Origin: Micavibrio sp. UBA2137 | GTDB lineage: Bacteria > Pseudomonadota > Alphaproteobacteria > Micavibrionales > Micavibrionaceae | Reading direction: 5' to 3' | NCBI GenBank assembly: GCA_002328415.1 | Contig: DCXL01000004.1 | Coordinates: forward strand, 1 to 64,000 | DNA length: 64,000 bases | Part shown: piece after piece, positions 44,695-53,438 of the stretch | Position numbering within the stretch: position 1 is the first letter of the stretch | How the letters are laid out: each line of letters starts with the position of its first letter | Made by a program: the position numbers and the translations under genes | The notes under the pieces: model-generated | What the model was told of the DNA's origin: nothing | Seen by the model: the letters and a program-made list of their open reading frames with translations, nothing else | Databases searched by the model: none

Positions 44695-44820
44695 TTTTAT
44701 TCGGTTTGAATATAACTTTATGTCGTTTTTGTATTTATTTGAGAAATCAGGAACTTCATGACCATTCAGTCCATTTGTAAGGCGTAGTTCAAATGAATGA
44801 CTAATAAAGGAGAATAATAA

Positions 44821-45387
44821 ATGTCACAATTAAATGGTAAAAAAATCGCATTTCTAGCGACAAATGGGTTCGAATATAGCGAATTGGAACAACCATGGCA
44901 GGCCTGTAAAGACGCAGGTGCGGATGTCGAACTGATTTCATTGGAAATGGGTGAAATTTCAGGCAAAACTAGTGGTAAGGAAGGCACATTCACAGTCGAT
45001 AAAATCATTAGTGAAGTTTCGGCCTTAGATTATAATGGGCTTGTATTACCAGGCGGTCTGCAAAATCCAGATACGCTTCGCACAAATGAACAAGCCGTTC
45101 AATTTGTCCGCGATTTCTTTAAACAAGGTAAACCAGTTGGCGCAATCTGTCACGGTCCATGGATGTTGGTCGAAGCCGATGTTGTCAAAAACCGCAAGGT
45201 CACATCATATAAAAGTATCAAAACAGATTTGATTAATGCAGGTGCAAATTGGGTTGATCAAGAATGTGTATGCGATGAAGGATTGGTCACAAGTCGTACA
45301 CCAAAAGACCTTCCAGCATTTTGCGCTAAAATCATTGAGGAATTCAATGAGGGCAAACACGACGACCAAGTCGCCGAAGCCGCATAA
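44821..45387 (+). CDS. DJ-1/PfpI-family class I glutamine-amidotransferase-like protein
   Basis: 188 residues. Nucleophile Cys 110 in AICHGPW with the acidic residue in the preceding strand, typical of the PfpI/YhbO branch, which acts as glyoxalase or protein deglycase or chaperone in stress. Starts with KKIAFLATNGFEYSELEQP. Cytosolic. AAAGGAG lies about 7 bases before the ATG. Ends at a strong bidirectional terminator shared with the convergent hydrolase. Confidence 0.93.
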   Translation: MSQLNGKKIAFLATNGFEYSELEQPWQACKDAGADVELISLEMGEISGKTSGKEGTFTVDKIISEVSALDYNGLVLPGGLQNPDTLRTNEQAVQFVRDFFKQGKPVGAICHGPWMLVEADVVKNRKVTSYKSIKTDLINAGANWVDQECVCDEGLVTSRTPKDLPAFCAKIIEEFNEGKHDDQVAEAA

Positions 45388-45407
45388 CATAAAAATATAG
45401 ACAAAAT

Positions 45408-45435
45408 AAAAAGCCCCATCACGGGGCTTTTTTTA
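45408..45435. terminator. Bidirectional Rho-independent terminator
   Basis: AAAAAGCCCC/GGGGCTTTTT stem around ATCAC, T run both ways, between the PfpI-like (plus) and alpha/beta-hydrolase (minus) genes. Confidence 0.92.
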
Positions 45436-45439
45436 TGAC

Positions 45440-46264
45440 TTACTTCAAAAACCTTGTCAGGCTCTCATTCAGCTCTTTGGTGTGTGTGAAGTTCAACCCG
45501 TGCGGGGCGCCTTTAATGACATCAAGCTGACTGCCTGCAATCATTTCATGGGCGCGCTGCCCGCTTTTCTCCAGAGGCACAGTTTGGTCATCATCCCCAT
45601 GAATAATGAGTGTTGGAATGTTAAAGGCGGCCATGTCTTTGCGGAAATCGGTCCGTCCAAAAGAATCGACGCAATCGAGAACGGCCTTTTTCGAGGCAGA
45701 GGCGGCCACCATTTGATTGAAGTGTAATTGATCCTTGCTGATGCGGTCTTTGTTATTCTCGTAAGTGACAAAATATTCCCCAAAGCCTGCAAAGAAACCA
45801 ACAAAATCATCTTGAATGCCGTCCTTCATACCATCAAAGACCTCACCCTCGACACCCTCTGGGTTATCATCTGTTTTGAGCATGAACGGGGTAACTGATC
45901 CAATAAGAACCGCCTTGGCAATTTTGTCAGTGCCATAGTTCCCGATATAGCGTGCAACCTCGCCACCGCCCATGGAAAAGCCAACTAGGCTTACATTGTC
46001 TAGCTTAAGCTGGTCAATCAAGCGCTTCAGATCCGCTGCAAGTGTGTCATAATTATACCCATTCCATGGTTTATCCGACTGTCCAAAGCCGCGGCGATCA
46101 TAGGCAATGACGCGGTGTCCTGCCGCAACAAGCGCACTGATTTGGTCGTCCCACATGCGATGGGAGAGCGGCCAACCATGGATAAGAATAACGGGGTCAC
46201 CTGTCCCATAATCTCCATAATAAAGGGCAATGTCATCTTTGGCTGTGCATGATGTGTAGGGCAT
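45440..46264 (-). CDS. Alpha/beta hydrolase (non-haem chloroperoxidase/esterase type)
   Basis: 274 residues. HGWP oxyanion loop (29-32), RRGFGQSDKPW (58-67), nucleophile Ser 97 in VGFSMGGG, Asp in IHGDDDQTVP and His in GAPHGLN near the end form a complete triad. The GFSMGGG and PWNGYNYDTLAADL segments resemble cofactor-free haloperoxidases, which act mainly as esterases. No signal peptide. Physiological substrate unknown. Confidence 0.88.
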   Translation of the reverse strand: MPYTSCTAKDDIALYYGDYGTGDPVILIHGWPLSHRMWDDQISALVAAGHRVIAYDRRGFGQSDKPWNGYNYDTLAADLKRLIDQLKLDNVSLVGFSMGGGEVARYIGNYGTDKIAKAVLIGSVTPFMLKTDDNPEGVEGEVFDGMKDGIQDDFVGFFAGFGEYFVTYENNKDRISKDQLHFNQMVAASASKKAVLDCVDSFGRTDFRKDMAAFNIPTLIIHGDDDQTVPLEKSGQRAHEMIAGSQLDVIKGAPHGLNFTHTKELNESLTRFLK

Positions 46265-46349
46265 GGGCTTTCTCCGTTTTTTGAAAATCTTGCTTTATAA
46301 CCTAAACAGATGGCTTTTCTTTTCAAGGTGAAAGACTATTTCATTATTC

Positions 46350-46943
46350 ATGAAACAATTACGCATATTCCTCTTAGGAACATTTATAGTGGCTTTGACA
46401 GCGCTGACAAGCGGTGTTGCAAATGCTGAAACGAAACAAGCTGTCCTTGCGGGCGGATGCTTCTGGTGCATCGAACATGATTTAGAAGTTTTGGGTGGTG
46501 TCGAGGATGTAAAATCTGGTTACGCAGGCGGGGAAGTCGAAAATCCGACTTATGAACAAGTCTCCTCTGGCACAACAGGGCATTACGAGGTTGTGCAGGT
46601 GACGTATGACTCCGATAAAATATCCTATGCACAGTTGCTGGATGCGTTTGTTGAAAATGTAGACCCCTTTGATAGTGCGGGGCAATTTTGTGACAAAGGG
46701 CAACAATATAAGGCTGCTATTTTCACAAGTGATCCTGCTGAGCGTGCCTTGGCAAAAGAAAAGCTTGATGCAATCAGACAGAAATTTGGAAAAGAACCCA
46801 CAATCTTGCTTTTGGACAGTGCAACTTTCTATCCCGCAGAGGATTACCATCAGGATTATTCTGAGAAAAACCCTATGCGCTATAAATTTTATCGTTGGAA
46901 TTGTGGTCGTGATCAGCGTTTAGAGCAGGTCTGGGACAAATAA
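46350..46943 (+). CDS. msrA: Peptide-methionine (S)-S-oxide reductase with signal peptide
   Basis: 197 residues. Sec signal peptide (about 1-26, ending GVANA), then the MsrA domain: catalytic Cys 37 in GGCFWC, GYAGG, FVENVDPFDSAGQFCDKG, YPAEDYHQDY, and a C-terminal Cys in RWNCGRD for recycling. Exported version of the enzyme at 4229, likely protecting periplasmic proteins. It needs a periplasmic reductant, which is not visible here. The neighbours PfpI and SodC also deal with oxidative or carbonyl damage. Confidence 0.94.
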   Translation: MKQLRIFLLGTFIVALTALTSGVANAETKQAVLAGGCFWCIEHDLEVLGGVEDVKSGYAGGEVENPTYEQVSSGTTGHYEVVQVTYDSDKISYAQLLDAFVENVDPFDSAGQFCDKGQQYKAAIFTSDPAERALAKEKLDAIRQKFGKEPTILLLDSATFYPAEDYHQDYSEKNPMRYKFYRWNCGRDQRLEQVWDK

Positions 46944-47052
46944 GTCACTATTTACAAAATAAATTTTTCAATTTGTTAATTGTACTTACCATTATTCTAA
47001 GTTGAATGTATTCTTTGTAAGACTTTTGATAAAACTAACAAAGGACTCTCTT

Positions 47053-47640
47053 ATGAAAACGACTTTATTTGCCACGGTTGCAGCAGTTGCAATCGCTTTT
47101 TCTGCGCCTTCAATGGCCCAAGATATGGGATCATCACCATTAACAGGTGCTTATATTGGACTTCTTGGGGGTTATACTAATACCGAGCTAGAAGCTGGTG
47201 GTGCTAGTGAAGACCTAACTGGTGGCGATTACGGAATATTCGCAGGTTTTAAGCTTGATAAATATTTAGAAAACTCAATCGGTATTACAGGCGCCATTGA
47301 AGCGCATTATGCATGGTCTACTGCGGATGAGGAGATTGGCGGTATTACTTTGGAAAAAGATAGCGAATTTGGAATTAGTTTTCGTCCAGGTATCTCAATT
47401 TCAGAGAGATTTAACCCTTACGGTATTATCGGATATAAGCGCACAGAATTTGACGCATCTGGTTTTGGTTTGAGCGCATCTGAGGATTACAATGGTTTAG
47501 AGCTTGGTTTAGGTGCAGAAGTTCTTTCTTACGGAAATATAGGTTTCAGACTGGAATATGCTCACACATGGTATGATGAAGATGATGGCCTGGATGTAGA
47601 CGAAGATACAATCCGTGCTGGTGTCTCATACAACTTCTAA
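47053..47640 (+). CDS. Outer-membrane beta-barrel protein (porin/OmpA N-domain type)
   Basis: 195 residues from the ATG at 47053, which has AAAGGA upstream. Signal peptide of about 21 residues ending MAQ. The mature part has alternating hydrophobic residues and about eight strands, ending in the aromatic RAGVSYNF, a typical outer-membrane C-terminus. Resembles the 8-stranded opacity/OmpW/Omp25-like group. Function is structural or adhesive, not predictable. Followed by a strong terminator. Confidence 0.85.
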   Translation: MKTTLFATVAAVAIAFSAPSMAQDMGSSPLTGAYIGLLGGYTNTELEAGGASEDLTGGDYGIFAGFKLDKYLENSIGITGAIEAHYAWSTADEEIGGITLEKDSEFGISFRPGISISERFNPYGIIGYKRTEFDASGFGLSASEDYNGLELGLGAEVLSYGNIGFRLEYAHTWYDEDDGLDVDEDTIRAGVSYNF

Positions 47641-47662
47641 ATCAAAGTATTATCATGCAAAG

Positions 47663-47690
47663 AGCCTGTCCTTCGCGACAGGCTTTTTTT
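47663..47690 (+). terminator. Rho-independent terminator after the beta-barrel gene
   Basis: Stem AGCCTGTC/GACAGGCT around CTTCGC, then T7-8. Confidence 0.93.
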
Positions 47691-47703
47691 ATGCGCGAAA
47701 AAG

Positions 47704-47731
47704 TTGACAAGGCACATAAAATCCTTATAAC
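47704..47731 (+). promoter_or_regulatory. rpsD promoter
   Basis: TTGACA at 47704-47709, 16-base spacer, TATAAC at 47726-47731. A leader of about 100 bases follows with a GGGTT/AACCC hairpin near 47753-47766. Ribosomal protein S4 autoregulates through leader RNA in other bacteria; whether this leader is such a target is inference. Confidence 0.65.
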
Positions 47732-47839
47732 TGCGACTATTCCTGCGAAAGAGGGTTTTTAACCCCGTTGAAATAAGGAAATGGTTCTTTATCTCAAATC
47801 TAATGTGATCGGGCAGGACAATTAAAAAAGGAAGTAAAA

Positions 47840-48460
47840 ATGAGCGGAAAAAGACTAGAATCCAAACATAAAATTGACAGACGCTTGGGTGTAAACCTTT
47901 GGGGTCGTCCAAAATCACCATTTAACCTGCGCCAAACAGGCCCAGGTATGCATGGTGCAAACCGTCGTAGCAAGCCAACAGACTATGGTATCCAGTTGGC
48001 GGCTAAACAGAAATTAAAAGGTTACTACGGTAATATTGGCGAGAAGCAATTCCGCCGTTACTTTGCCGAAGCCGAGCGCCTTCGCGGTGATGCAGGTCAA
48101 AACCTTGTTGGTCTACTTGAGCGTCGTTTGGATGCTGTTGTATACCGCGCGAAATTCGTTCCAACAGTTTTCGCGGCACGTCAATTCGTTAACCACGGTC
48201 ATGTTCTTGTTAATGGCAAGCGCGTTAATATCCCATCTTACATGGTTCAAGAAGGAGATGTGATCGAAGTGAAGGAAAAATCACGCACAATGGCACTTGT
48301 TATGAGTGCGATTGAATCACCAGAACGCGATGTTGCAGAATATCTTGATGTCGATCACAAGAAATTCAAGGCCACTTTCTTGCGTGTACCTCAGTTGGAA
48401 GAAATTCCATACCCGGTTCACATGGAACCAAATCTGGTTGTCGAGTTTTACTCTCGATAA
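47840..48460 (+). CDS. rpsD: 30S ribosomal protein S4
   Basis: Primary 16S rRNA-binding protein of the small subunit. 206 residues, normal. N-terminal KRLESKHKIDRRLG, S4 RNA-binding domain near 95-155 (RRLDAVVYRAKFVPTVFAAR) and C-terminal VVEFYSR. Strong AAAAAGGAAG site before the ATG. It is a single gene unit between two terminators. Confidence 0.98.
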   Translation: MSGKRLESKHKIDRRLGVNLWGRPKSPFNLRQTGPGMHGANRRSKPTDYGIQLAAKQKLKGYYGNIGEKQFRRYFAEAERLRGDAGQNLVGLLERRLDAVVYRAKFVPTVFAARQFVNHGHVLVNGKRVNIPSYMVQEGDVIEVKEKSRTMALVMSAIESPERDVAEYLDVDHKKFKATFLRVPQLEEIPYPVHMEPNLVVEFYSR

Positions 48461-48492
48461 GAGAGCGAACCACACCCCTAGAGATTTTAAAG

Positions 48493-48519
48493 ACCGCCTC
48501 ATTAAACAGGCGGTTTTTT
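48493..48519 (+). terminator. Rho-independent terminator after rpsD
   Basis: Stem ACCGCCT/AGGCGGT around an 8-base loop, then T6. Confidence 0.92.
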
Positions 48520-48567
48520 ATTGGAGTTTTTAAGTGCTCAACGTTCCTAAAGTCCGTTGATGTGGTT

Positions 48568-49302
48568 TTAATTATTTTTCTTTCCGATGAGGGCGGAAAT
48601 AATGCCGTGGAAGGTGCGGACTTCCTGTTCGCTTAAGTTTGCGCGGGTCAGCATGGTGCGAATATTATTGACCATGGTTGGTTTTAAATTCTCTTCGCGG
48701 AAGAAATGATTTGCCTCAAGCTCGGTTTCAAGGCGATTGCACAGATTAACAATCTCGTCCATGGGGGCGGGCGGTGTTTCTTCCGAAATGTTTGAGCTAT
48801 CTGTGACGCGAAACTTATCCCATAAGGCATGACAGACTAAAAGAACAGCTTGTGCCAGATTAAGCGAGGTAAAGCCATCATTGAGCGGAATGGTGACCAA
48901 ATGATGCATAAGGCTGAGTTCTTGATTATCTAACCCCGTGCGCTCGCACCCAAAGGCAAAAGCAATTTGTGCACCTTGAGTCGTTTCTTTGCTGGCCTTG
49001 GTAACAGCCGTGTTTAGATCTGAATGTGGCTTATTCAGCTCGCGCGCGCGTGCGGTGGTCGCAAAAACGGTGTGGCAATCAGCAATGGCCTTTTCCACAG
49101 TGTCAAAAATCGCGATTTCATTCATCAGTTCATAAGCGCCTGAAGCTGCACGTTCGGCCGAAGCGCTAGGCCAGCCATCCCTTGGCGCAACAAGGCGCAG
49201 GCGTGTCATGCCACAATTTATCATGGCGCGCATGCACATACCGATATTTTCCCCCAATTGCGGGCGAACTAAAATGATGATTGGTGCGTTAGAGGTACTC
49301 AT
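48568..49302 (-). CDS. trmJ: tRNA 2'-O-methyltransferase TrmJ-type (SPOUT)
   Basis: Methylates the ribose at position 32 of tRNAs. 244 residues. SpoU-type start IILVRPQLGENIGMCMRAM, then FGCERTGL and TIPLNDGFTSLNLAQAV, the knot motif that binds S-adenosylmethionine. A C-terminal helical extension with SNISEETPPAPMDEI is family-typical. Convergent with rpsD, divergent from sodC. YibK/TrmL is excluded by length. Confidence 0.93.
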   Translation of the reverse strand: MSTSNAPIIILVRPQLGENIGMCMRAMINCGMTRLRLVAPRDGWPSASAERAASGAYELMNEIAIFDTVEKAIADCHTVFATTARARELNKPHSDLNTAVTKASKETTQGAQIAFAFGCERTGLDNQELSLMHHLVTIPLNDGFTSLNLAQAVLLVCHALWDKFRVTDSSNISEETPPAPMDEIVNLCNRLETELEANHFFREENLKPTMVNNIRTMLTRANLSEQEVRTFHGIISALIGKKNN

Positions 49303-49367
49303 GAGATAAAGTGGTATTTGATTTTACCGCACTTTGCTAGATTAAAGACACGATTAAAGGATATAAA

Positions 49368-49997
49368 ATGTTTAGAGCTTTTTACCAAGAACACGCCCCC
49401 ATCACACATGTTGCCGCCTTTTTCGCAACCTTTAGCGTGATTGCACTGTCAACAACAGCAGCACAAGCGGGACATCATGAAGATATGCAACATGATATGA
49501 CGCCGACAGTCGAAGTTAGTGCAATGAAATCGACAACAGCGCCCCTTGTAAATGTCGAAGGTGAGGAAGCTGGCATGGTTACAATGATGGAAGGCACAAA
49601 AGGCGTTGTCTTCAAAATTGAAGGGACTGGATTTGCAGAAGGCTGGCACGGGGCGCATCTGCACCAGGTAGGTGACTGCAGTGATAATGAGGCAGGTTTT
49701 AAGGCGTCTGGTTCACATGTGAAGGCAGATGAGTCATCTAAGCATGGATATCAAAACCCTGAAGGGCCAGAAGCGGGCGACTTGCCAAATGTATTCGTAC
49801 ATCACAGTACGCTCAATGCCGAGTTTTATTCAGGCATGGTCAGCTATGATATGAATGTTGAAGGACGTGCAAAGCTTTTGGACGAAGATGGCTTTGCACT
49901 TGTCCTGCATGAGAATCCAGATGATATGGTAAGCCAGCCAATTGGTGGAGCAGGATCAAGAATCGCCTGTGCTGCCTTTAAATCTGTGAGTGAATAG
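49368..49997 (+). CDS. sodC: Periplasmic Cu/Zn superoxide dismutase with a ligand substitution
   Basis: 209 residues with a signal peptide ending near AQA (34). Copper ligands His 97 and His 99 (HGAHLH), bridging His 117 (GSH), His 126 (KHG) and a later LHENPDD His. The Zn position normally His in xHxGD (third zinc His) is Glu 135 in GPEAGDLP; Asp 138 is kept. The HHEDMQHDM segment after the signal peptide could bind metal. Disulfide Cys at 104 and near the end. Dismutates periplasmic superoxide. Confidence 0.93.
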   Translation: MFRAFYQEHAPITHVAAFFATFSVIALSTTAAQAGHHEDMQHDMTPTVEVSAMKSTTAPLVNVEGEEAGMVTMMEGTKGVVFKIEGTGFAEGWHGAHLHQVGDCSDNEAGFKASGSHVKADESSKHGYQNPEGPEAGDLPNVFVHHSTLNAEFYSGMVSYDMNVEGRAKLLDEDGFALVLHENPDDMVSQPIGGAGSRIACAAFKSVSE

Positions 49998-50059
49998 GTA
50001 TAGGTTTAGCACGCGATTGTAGGGTTATTCACACCCTAAAACATTGAAATTCTTAATGT

Positions 50060-50088
50060 TTGACATAATAACCTTTACAAATGGTTAA
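50060..50088 (+). promoter_or_regulatory. Possible promoter for the 78-residue orphan (TTGACATAAT motif)
   Basis: TTGACA at 50060-50065 with the TAAT extension; the -10 (GGTTAA near 50083 or TTAAGA two bases on) is poor, so this is tentative. Confidence 0.35.
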
Positions 50089-50128
50089 GAATGTGAGATA
50101 AACAAGAACAGAAAAAAGGAGTGGGACA

Positions 50129-50365
50129 ATGTCATTAATGCAAAAACGTGAAGCGCTGAGATCGCGCCTTTATAACAAAACACAATTTGATATTTTGAAC
50201 GAGTTTGAAACGCTCGACCCACAACGTAAAATGGTGCTTTGTGACCAGCTTCTTCACAGTGGTGTGACAACGTACAAAAATACAGTGAAGCTTCTTTGGC
50301 CTGTTGCAAATAGCAACGATGCTGTTCGCCTTGAAAAGTTTCTACGTTCACGCATGAAGCGTTAA
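50129..50365 (+). CDS. Hypothetical small protein, 78 residues
   Basis: Charged, helical, no signal peptide or membrane helix; the C-terminus is basic (RLEKFLRSRMKR). AAAAAGGAG precedes the ATG. No family recognised. It ends at a terminator whose arm reaches into the gltX stop region. A nucleic-acid-binding role is possible given charge, but is only a guess. Confidence 0.55.
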   Translation: MSLMQKREALRSRLYNKTQFDILNEFETLDPQRKMVLCDQLLHSGVTTYKNTVKLLWPVANSNDAVRLEKFLRSRMKR

Positions 50366-50390
50366 GTTTAATCTAGGTTTACCCTCAGCT

Positions 50391-50425
50391 AACGGCTCTA
50401 TCTATGATTGGAGCCGTTTTTTTGT
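50391..50425 (+). terminator. Rho-independent terminator, overlapping the 3' end of gltX
   Basis: AACGGCTC/GAGCCGTT stem with a 12-base loop and T run; the loop contains the gltX stop codon on the other strand. Confidence 0.85.
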
Positions 50426-51736
50426 GTTCTCAAAGCCGATAAGCGGAAGAAGCACACCCATTTCAGGTCCATGATCCATGCCTGTGACAGCCTGGCGCAA
50501 GGGCATAAAGAGGTCGCGGCCTTTACGACCTGTTTTTTCTTTGAGTGTTGACGTCCATGTGCTCCATGTATTTTCATCCCACGGGGCAGGGGGCAAATTA
50601 TCATTGGCCGTTGCAATATAGTCCGCATCCTCAATTTTTGGTGTCACAGGGCCATTTGTCACTTGCCACCATTCTTCAATATCCTTGAAACGCGACAGAT
50701 TTGGGCGGACAGCATTCCAGTAAGAGGCGTCAATATCACCCAGACCCATCTCAGATAGTCTGTCTTTGACGGCATCATAAGGTTTATCATGCAGGATTTT
50801 CGCATTTAAGCGGTTCAACTCTTCAACGTCAAATTTCGGTGTCCCGCGCGAAAACTTAGAGAAATCAAAGCTTTCAATAAGCGGTTTAAGTTCCGAAAAC
50901 GGTTCAATCGGGTCAGAGGATCCTAAACGCGCCAAAAGTGAGGCAATTGCCATTGGCTCAAGCCCCTCGATATCGCGCAAATCCTTAATAGACATAGACC
51001 CAAGGCGTTTTGAGAGCTTGCCGCCCTCTGCATCAGAAATGAGCGGTAAATGAGCAAATTCAGGGACCTTTGCATCTAAAGCCTCAAACATTTGAATATG
51101 AAAGGCCGTATTGGATACATGGTCCTCACCGCGTACAACGTGGGTTATTCCAAAATCGATATCATCAATGACCGAACATATATGGTAAAGCGGGCTGCCA
51201 TCCTCGCGGATAAGCACGGGGTCGGATAAAAGTGCGCCATCAAAGCTGACCTCGCCACGAATATTGTCAGTCCAGGTAATAGGTGTATGATTTAATTTAA
51301 AGCGCCAATGTGGTTGGCGGCCCTCGGCCTCATACTTCTTGATTTGTTCATCTGTCAAAGAAAGTGCAGCACGGTCGTAAATTGGTGGCTTTCCGCGCGC
51401 TAGTAAAGATTTACGCTTAAGATTAAGCTCCTCGGAGGTTTCATAGCAGGGATAGAGCCTGTCTGCGGCCTTTAACTGGTCAATAACGGCGCTATAACGG
51501 TCCATACGGTCGCTTTGTCGTTTCTTATCGTCCCAGTCCATGCCCAGCCATGTGAGGGCATCCTCAATAGCGTCCTCATATTCTTTCTTGGATCGCTCCT
51601 GATCTGTGTCATCCACGCGGAAGAGAAAATGTCCGCCTTCAGAGCGTGCAAAAAGCCACGTAATAAGCGCAGTGCGCAAATTACCAATATGAATCATACC
51701 AGTGGGTGAGGGGGCAAAACGTACGTGAACAGTCAT
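50402..51736 (-). CDS. gltX: Glutamyl-tRNA synthetase
   Basis: Class I synthetase charging tRNA-Glu (and tRNA-Gln in lineages using GatCAB). 444 residues, slightly short of the usual 470. HIGN (16-19) in FAPSPTGMIHIGN, KLSKR as the KMSKS counterpart near 245, and a helical anticodon-binding C-terminal part. Alphaproteobacteria often hold two gltX paralogues; whether a second exists cannot be known here. Ends near the terminator of the facing gene. Confidence 0.95.
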   Translation of the reverse strand: MTVHVRFAPSPTGMIHIGNLRTALITWLFARSEGGHFLFRVDDTDQERSKKEYEDAIEDALTWLGMDWDDKKRQSDRMDRYSAVIDQLKAADRLYPCYETSEELNLKRKSLLARGKPPIYDRAALSLTDEQIKKYEAEGRQPHWRFKLNHTPITWTDNIRGEVSFDGALLSDPVLIREDGSPLYHICSVIDDIDFGITHVVRGEDHVSNTAFHIQMFEALDAKVPEFAHLPLISDAEGGKLSKRLGSMSIKDLRDIEGLEPMAIASLLARLGSSDPIEPFSELKPLIESFDFSKFSRGTPKFDVEELNRLNAKILHDKPYDAVKDRLSEMGLGDIDASYWNAVRPNLSRFKDIEEWWQVTNGPVTPKIEDADYIATANDNLPPAPWDENTWSTWTSTLKEKTGRKGRDLFMPLRQAVTGMDHGPEMGVLLPLIGFENTKKRLQS

Positions 51737-51826
51737 AATAATGTCTTTTTTTCTTTAAATTTTAGACGCTAAACGTCTCATAGAGTTACGCGCTTTCGGA
51801 GGTGTTTTCAACGATAAACTCATGGA

Positions 51827-53431
51827 TTAGCCTGTAAATCTGTTTGTGAGGGGCATGCGCCAATCACGTCCAAAGGACATCGCAGTAAGCTTAGGCCCAG
51901 GGGCTGCCTGCCTACGCTTATATTCAGAGCGTTGGAGCAGCTTATAGATACGCGTAATTTCATCCTTGCTTAGAGTGCTCTCCTCAATTTCAGCAGGCGT
52001 TTTGCGCTCCTCGATAAATGCCTTGAGAAGCATGTCGAGTACATTATAGGACGGCAGGCTGTCTGTATCCTTTTGGTTGTCACGCAGTTCGGCCGTTGGT
52101 GGCTTGGTAATGATGGTCGCGGGAATAGCTGGGCCTTGTGTATTACGCCAATGTGAGAGCGCGACAACATCTGTCTTATACAAATCCTTAAGTGGAGCAA
52201 AAGCACCAGACATGTCCCCGTAAAGCGTTGTGTAACCCACGGCAATTTCGGATTTATTGCTTGTGGAGAGCAGTAATGCGCCGCTGTGGTTTGATTGCGC
52301 CATCAAGAGGAGCGCACGTAGGCGTGCCTGCATATTCTCATGTGGAAGACCCTCCATATTTGGAAACATGTCCTCAAAGGCACTCGTATATGCGGCAAGG
52401 GGCAGATTTTCACATGGAATCCCAAGCGCATTAGCGCAGTCTTGCGCATCTTTAAGGGATTGCTCCGATGAAAAGCGCGAGGGTAGGAAGAAGGCCTTTA
52501 CATGTTCTGCCCCCAATGCGTCAACGGCAACTACGGCGGTCAGCGCACTATCTATCCCGCCAGAAAGCCCAAGAAGAACAGATGAAAAGCCGTTCTTAAC
52601 AACATAATCACGCAAACCCATTTTAATGGCGCTGTAGAGACTTTCCTCGCGGCTGGTTTTATCCACAAGCAGATTCGGTGCATTACCATTCTCTAAATTA
52701 TCCGTTGAGAGTGAAAGGGTTTGCGCTGTAAAGGCAGGAATAAGGTTAGTAAAATTGCCGTTTCTATCGATCATGTGTGCGCCACCATCAAAGATGAGTT
52801 CGTCCTGTCCGCCAAGCAGATTCAGCGCAAGGTGCGGCAGTTTAGTCTCGGTGAAACGATTCTGCATAATGACTTCACGTTGTACGGCTTTTGTTTCTGT
52901 GTAAGGGCTGGCGCTTACAGTTATCAAAAATTCTGCGCCATCCTGTTTGAGTTTTTCTGCAACATCGGATAGCCACATATCCTCGCATATCATGAACCCA
53001 ATGCGATGGCCTTTAAAAGTGGCGCATTGTGGCGTGTTTCCTGTCTTAAAGTAGCGCTTTTCATCAAAAACACCGTAATTGGGCAATTCCACTTTACGAT
53101 GTGTATGAATGATCTTTCCGCCCTCACACAGATGCACACTGTTATAAAGGGTGTCTCCTTCGCGTTCAGGCACAGGTAGTAGAAAGGCAGGGAGCTCGCG
53201 TGTGCTTTCAAGAAGTGTTTCAATCTGGCCTTCTATCTGCATTATAAAGCCAGGTACATTGAGCAAATCTTCTGGTGGGTAGCCGCATAAGAATAACTCA
53301 GGAAAAATAACTAAGTCAGTTTTTCCATCATGTTCTTCTAAACAGGAGAGCATCTGCGAGGCATTGCCTTTAATGTCGCCAACAACGGGGTTGAGGCAGG
53401 CAAGGGTTACAGTGAGGGGTTTTGCGCTCAT
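51827..53431 (-). CDS. nadE: Glutamine-dependent NAD+ synthetase
   Basis: Final step of NAD synthesis. 534 residues from the ATG at 53431, 7 bases after the gor stop; a frame reaching to 53623 lies inside gor and is not family-like. N-terminal nitrilase-type glutaminase: Glu 45 in FPELFL, Lys in HRKVELPNYG, Cys in GFMICEDMW. C-terminal synthetase: SGGIDSALT pyrophosphatase loop near 295. Operon position after waaA-lpxK-gor. Confidence 0.96.
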   Translation of the reverse strand: MSAKPLTVTLACLNPVVGDIKGNASQMLSCLEEHDGKTDLVIFPELFLCGYPPEDLLNVPGFIMQIEGQIETLLESTRELPAFLLPVPEREGDTLYNSVHLCEGGKIIHTHRKVELPNYGVFDEKRYFKTGNTPQCATFKGHRIGFMICEDMWLSDVAEKLKQDGAEFLITVSASPYTETKAVQREVIMQNRFTETKLPHLALNLLGGQDELIFDGGAHMIDRNGNFTNLIPAFTAQTLSLSTDNLENGNAPNLLVDKTSREESLYSAIKMGLRDYVVKNGFSSVLLGLSGGIDSALTAVVAVDALGAEHVKAFFLPSRFSSEQSLKDAQDCANALGIPCENLPLAAYTSAFEDMFPNMEGLPHENMQARLRALLLMAQSNHSGALLLSTSNKSEIAVGYTTLYGDMSGAFAPLKDLYKTDVVALSHWRNTQGPAIPATIITKPPTAELRDNQKDTDSLPSYNVLDMLLKAFIEERKTPAEIEESTLSKDEITRIYKLLQRSEYKRRQAAPGPKLTAMSFGRDWRMPLTNRFTG

Positions 53432-53438
53432 AGGGTTG

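Noticed and set aside
50020..50038. Terminator after sodC
   Set aside because: TAGGGT/ACCCTA hairpin lacks a T run; not counted.
51757..51823. 22-codon reading frame between nadE and gltX on the minus strand
   Set aside because: Starts 3 bases after the nadE stop, but lacks a convincing ribosome binding site and any conservation evidence; short by chance.
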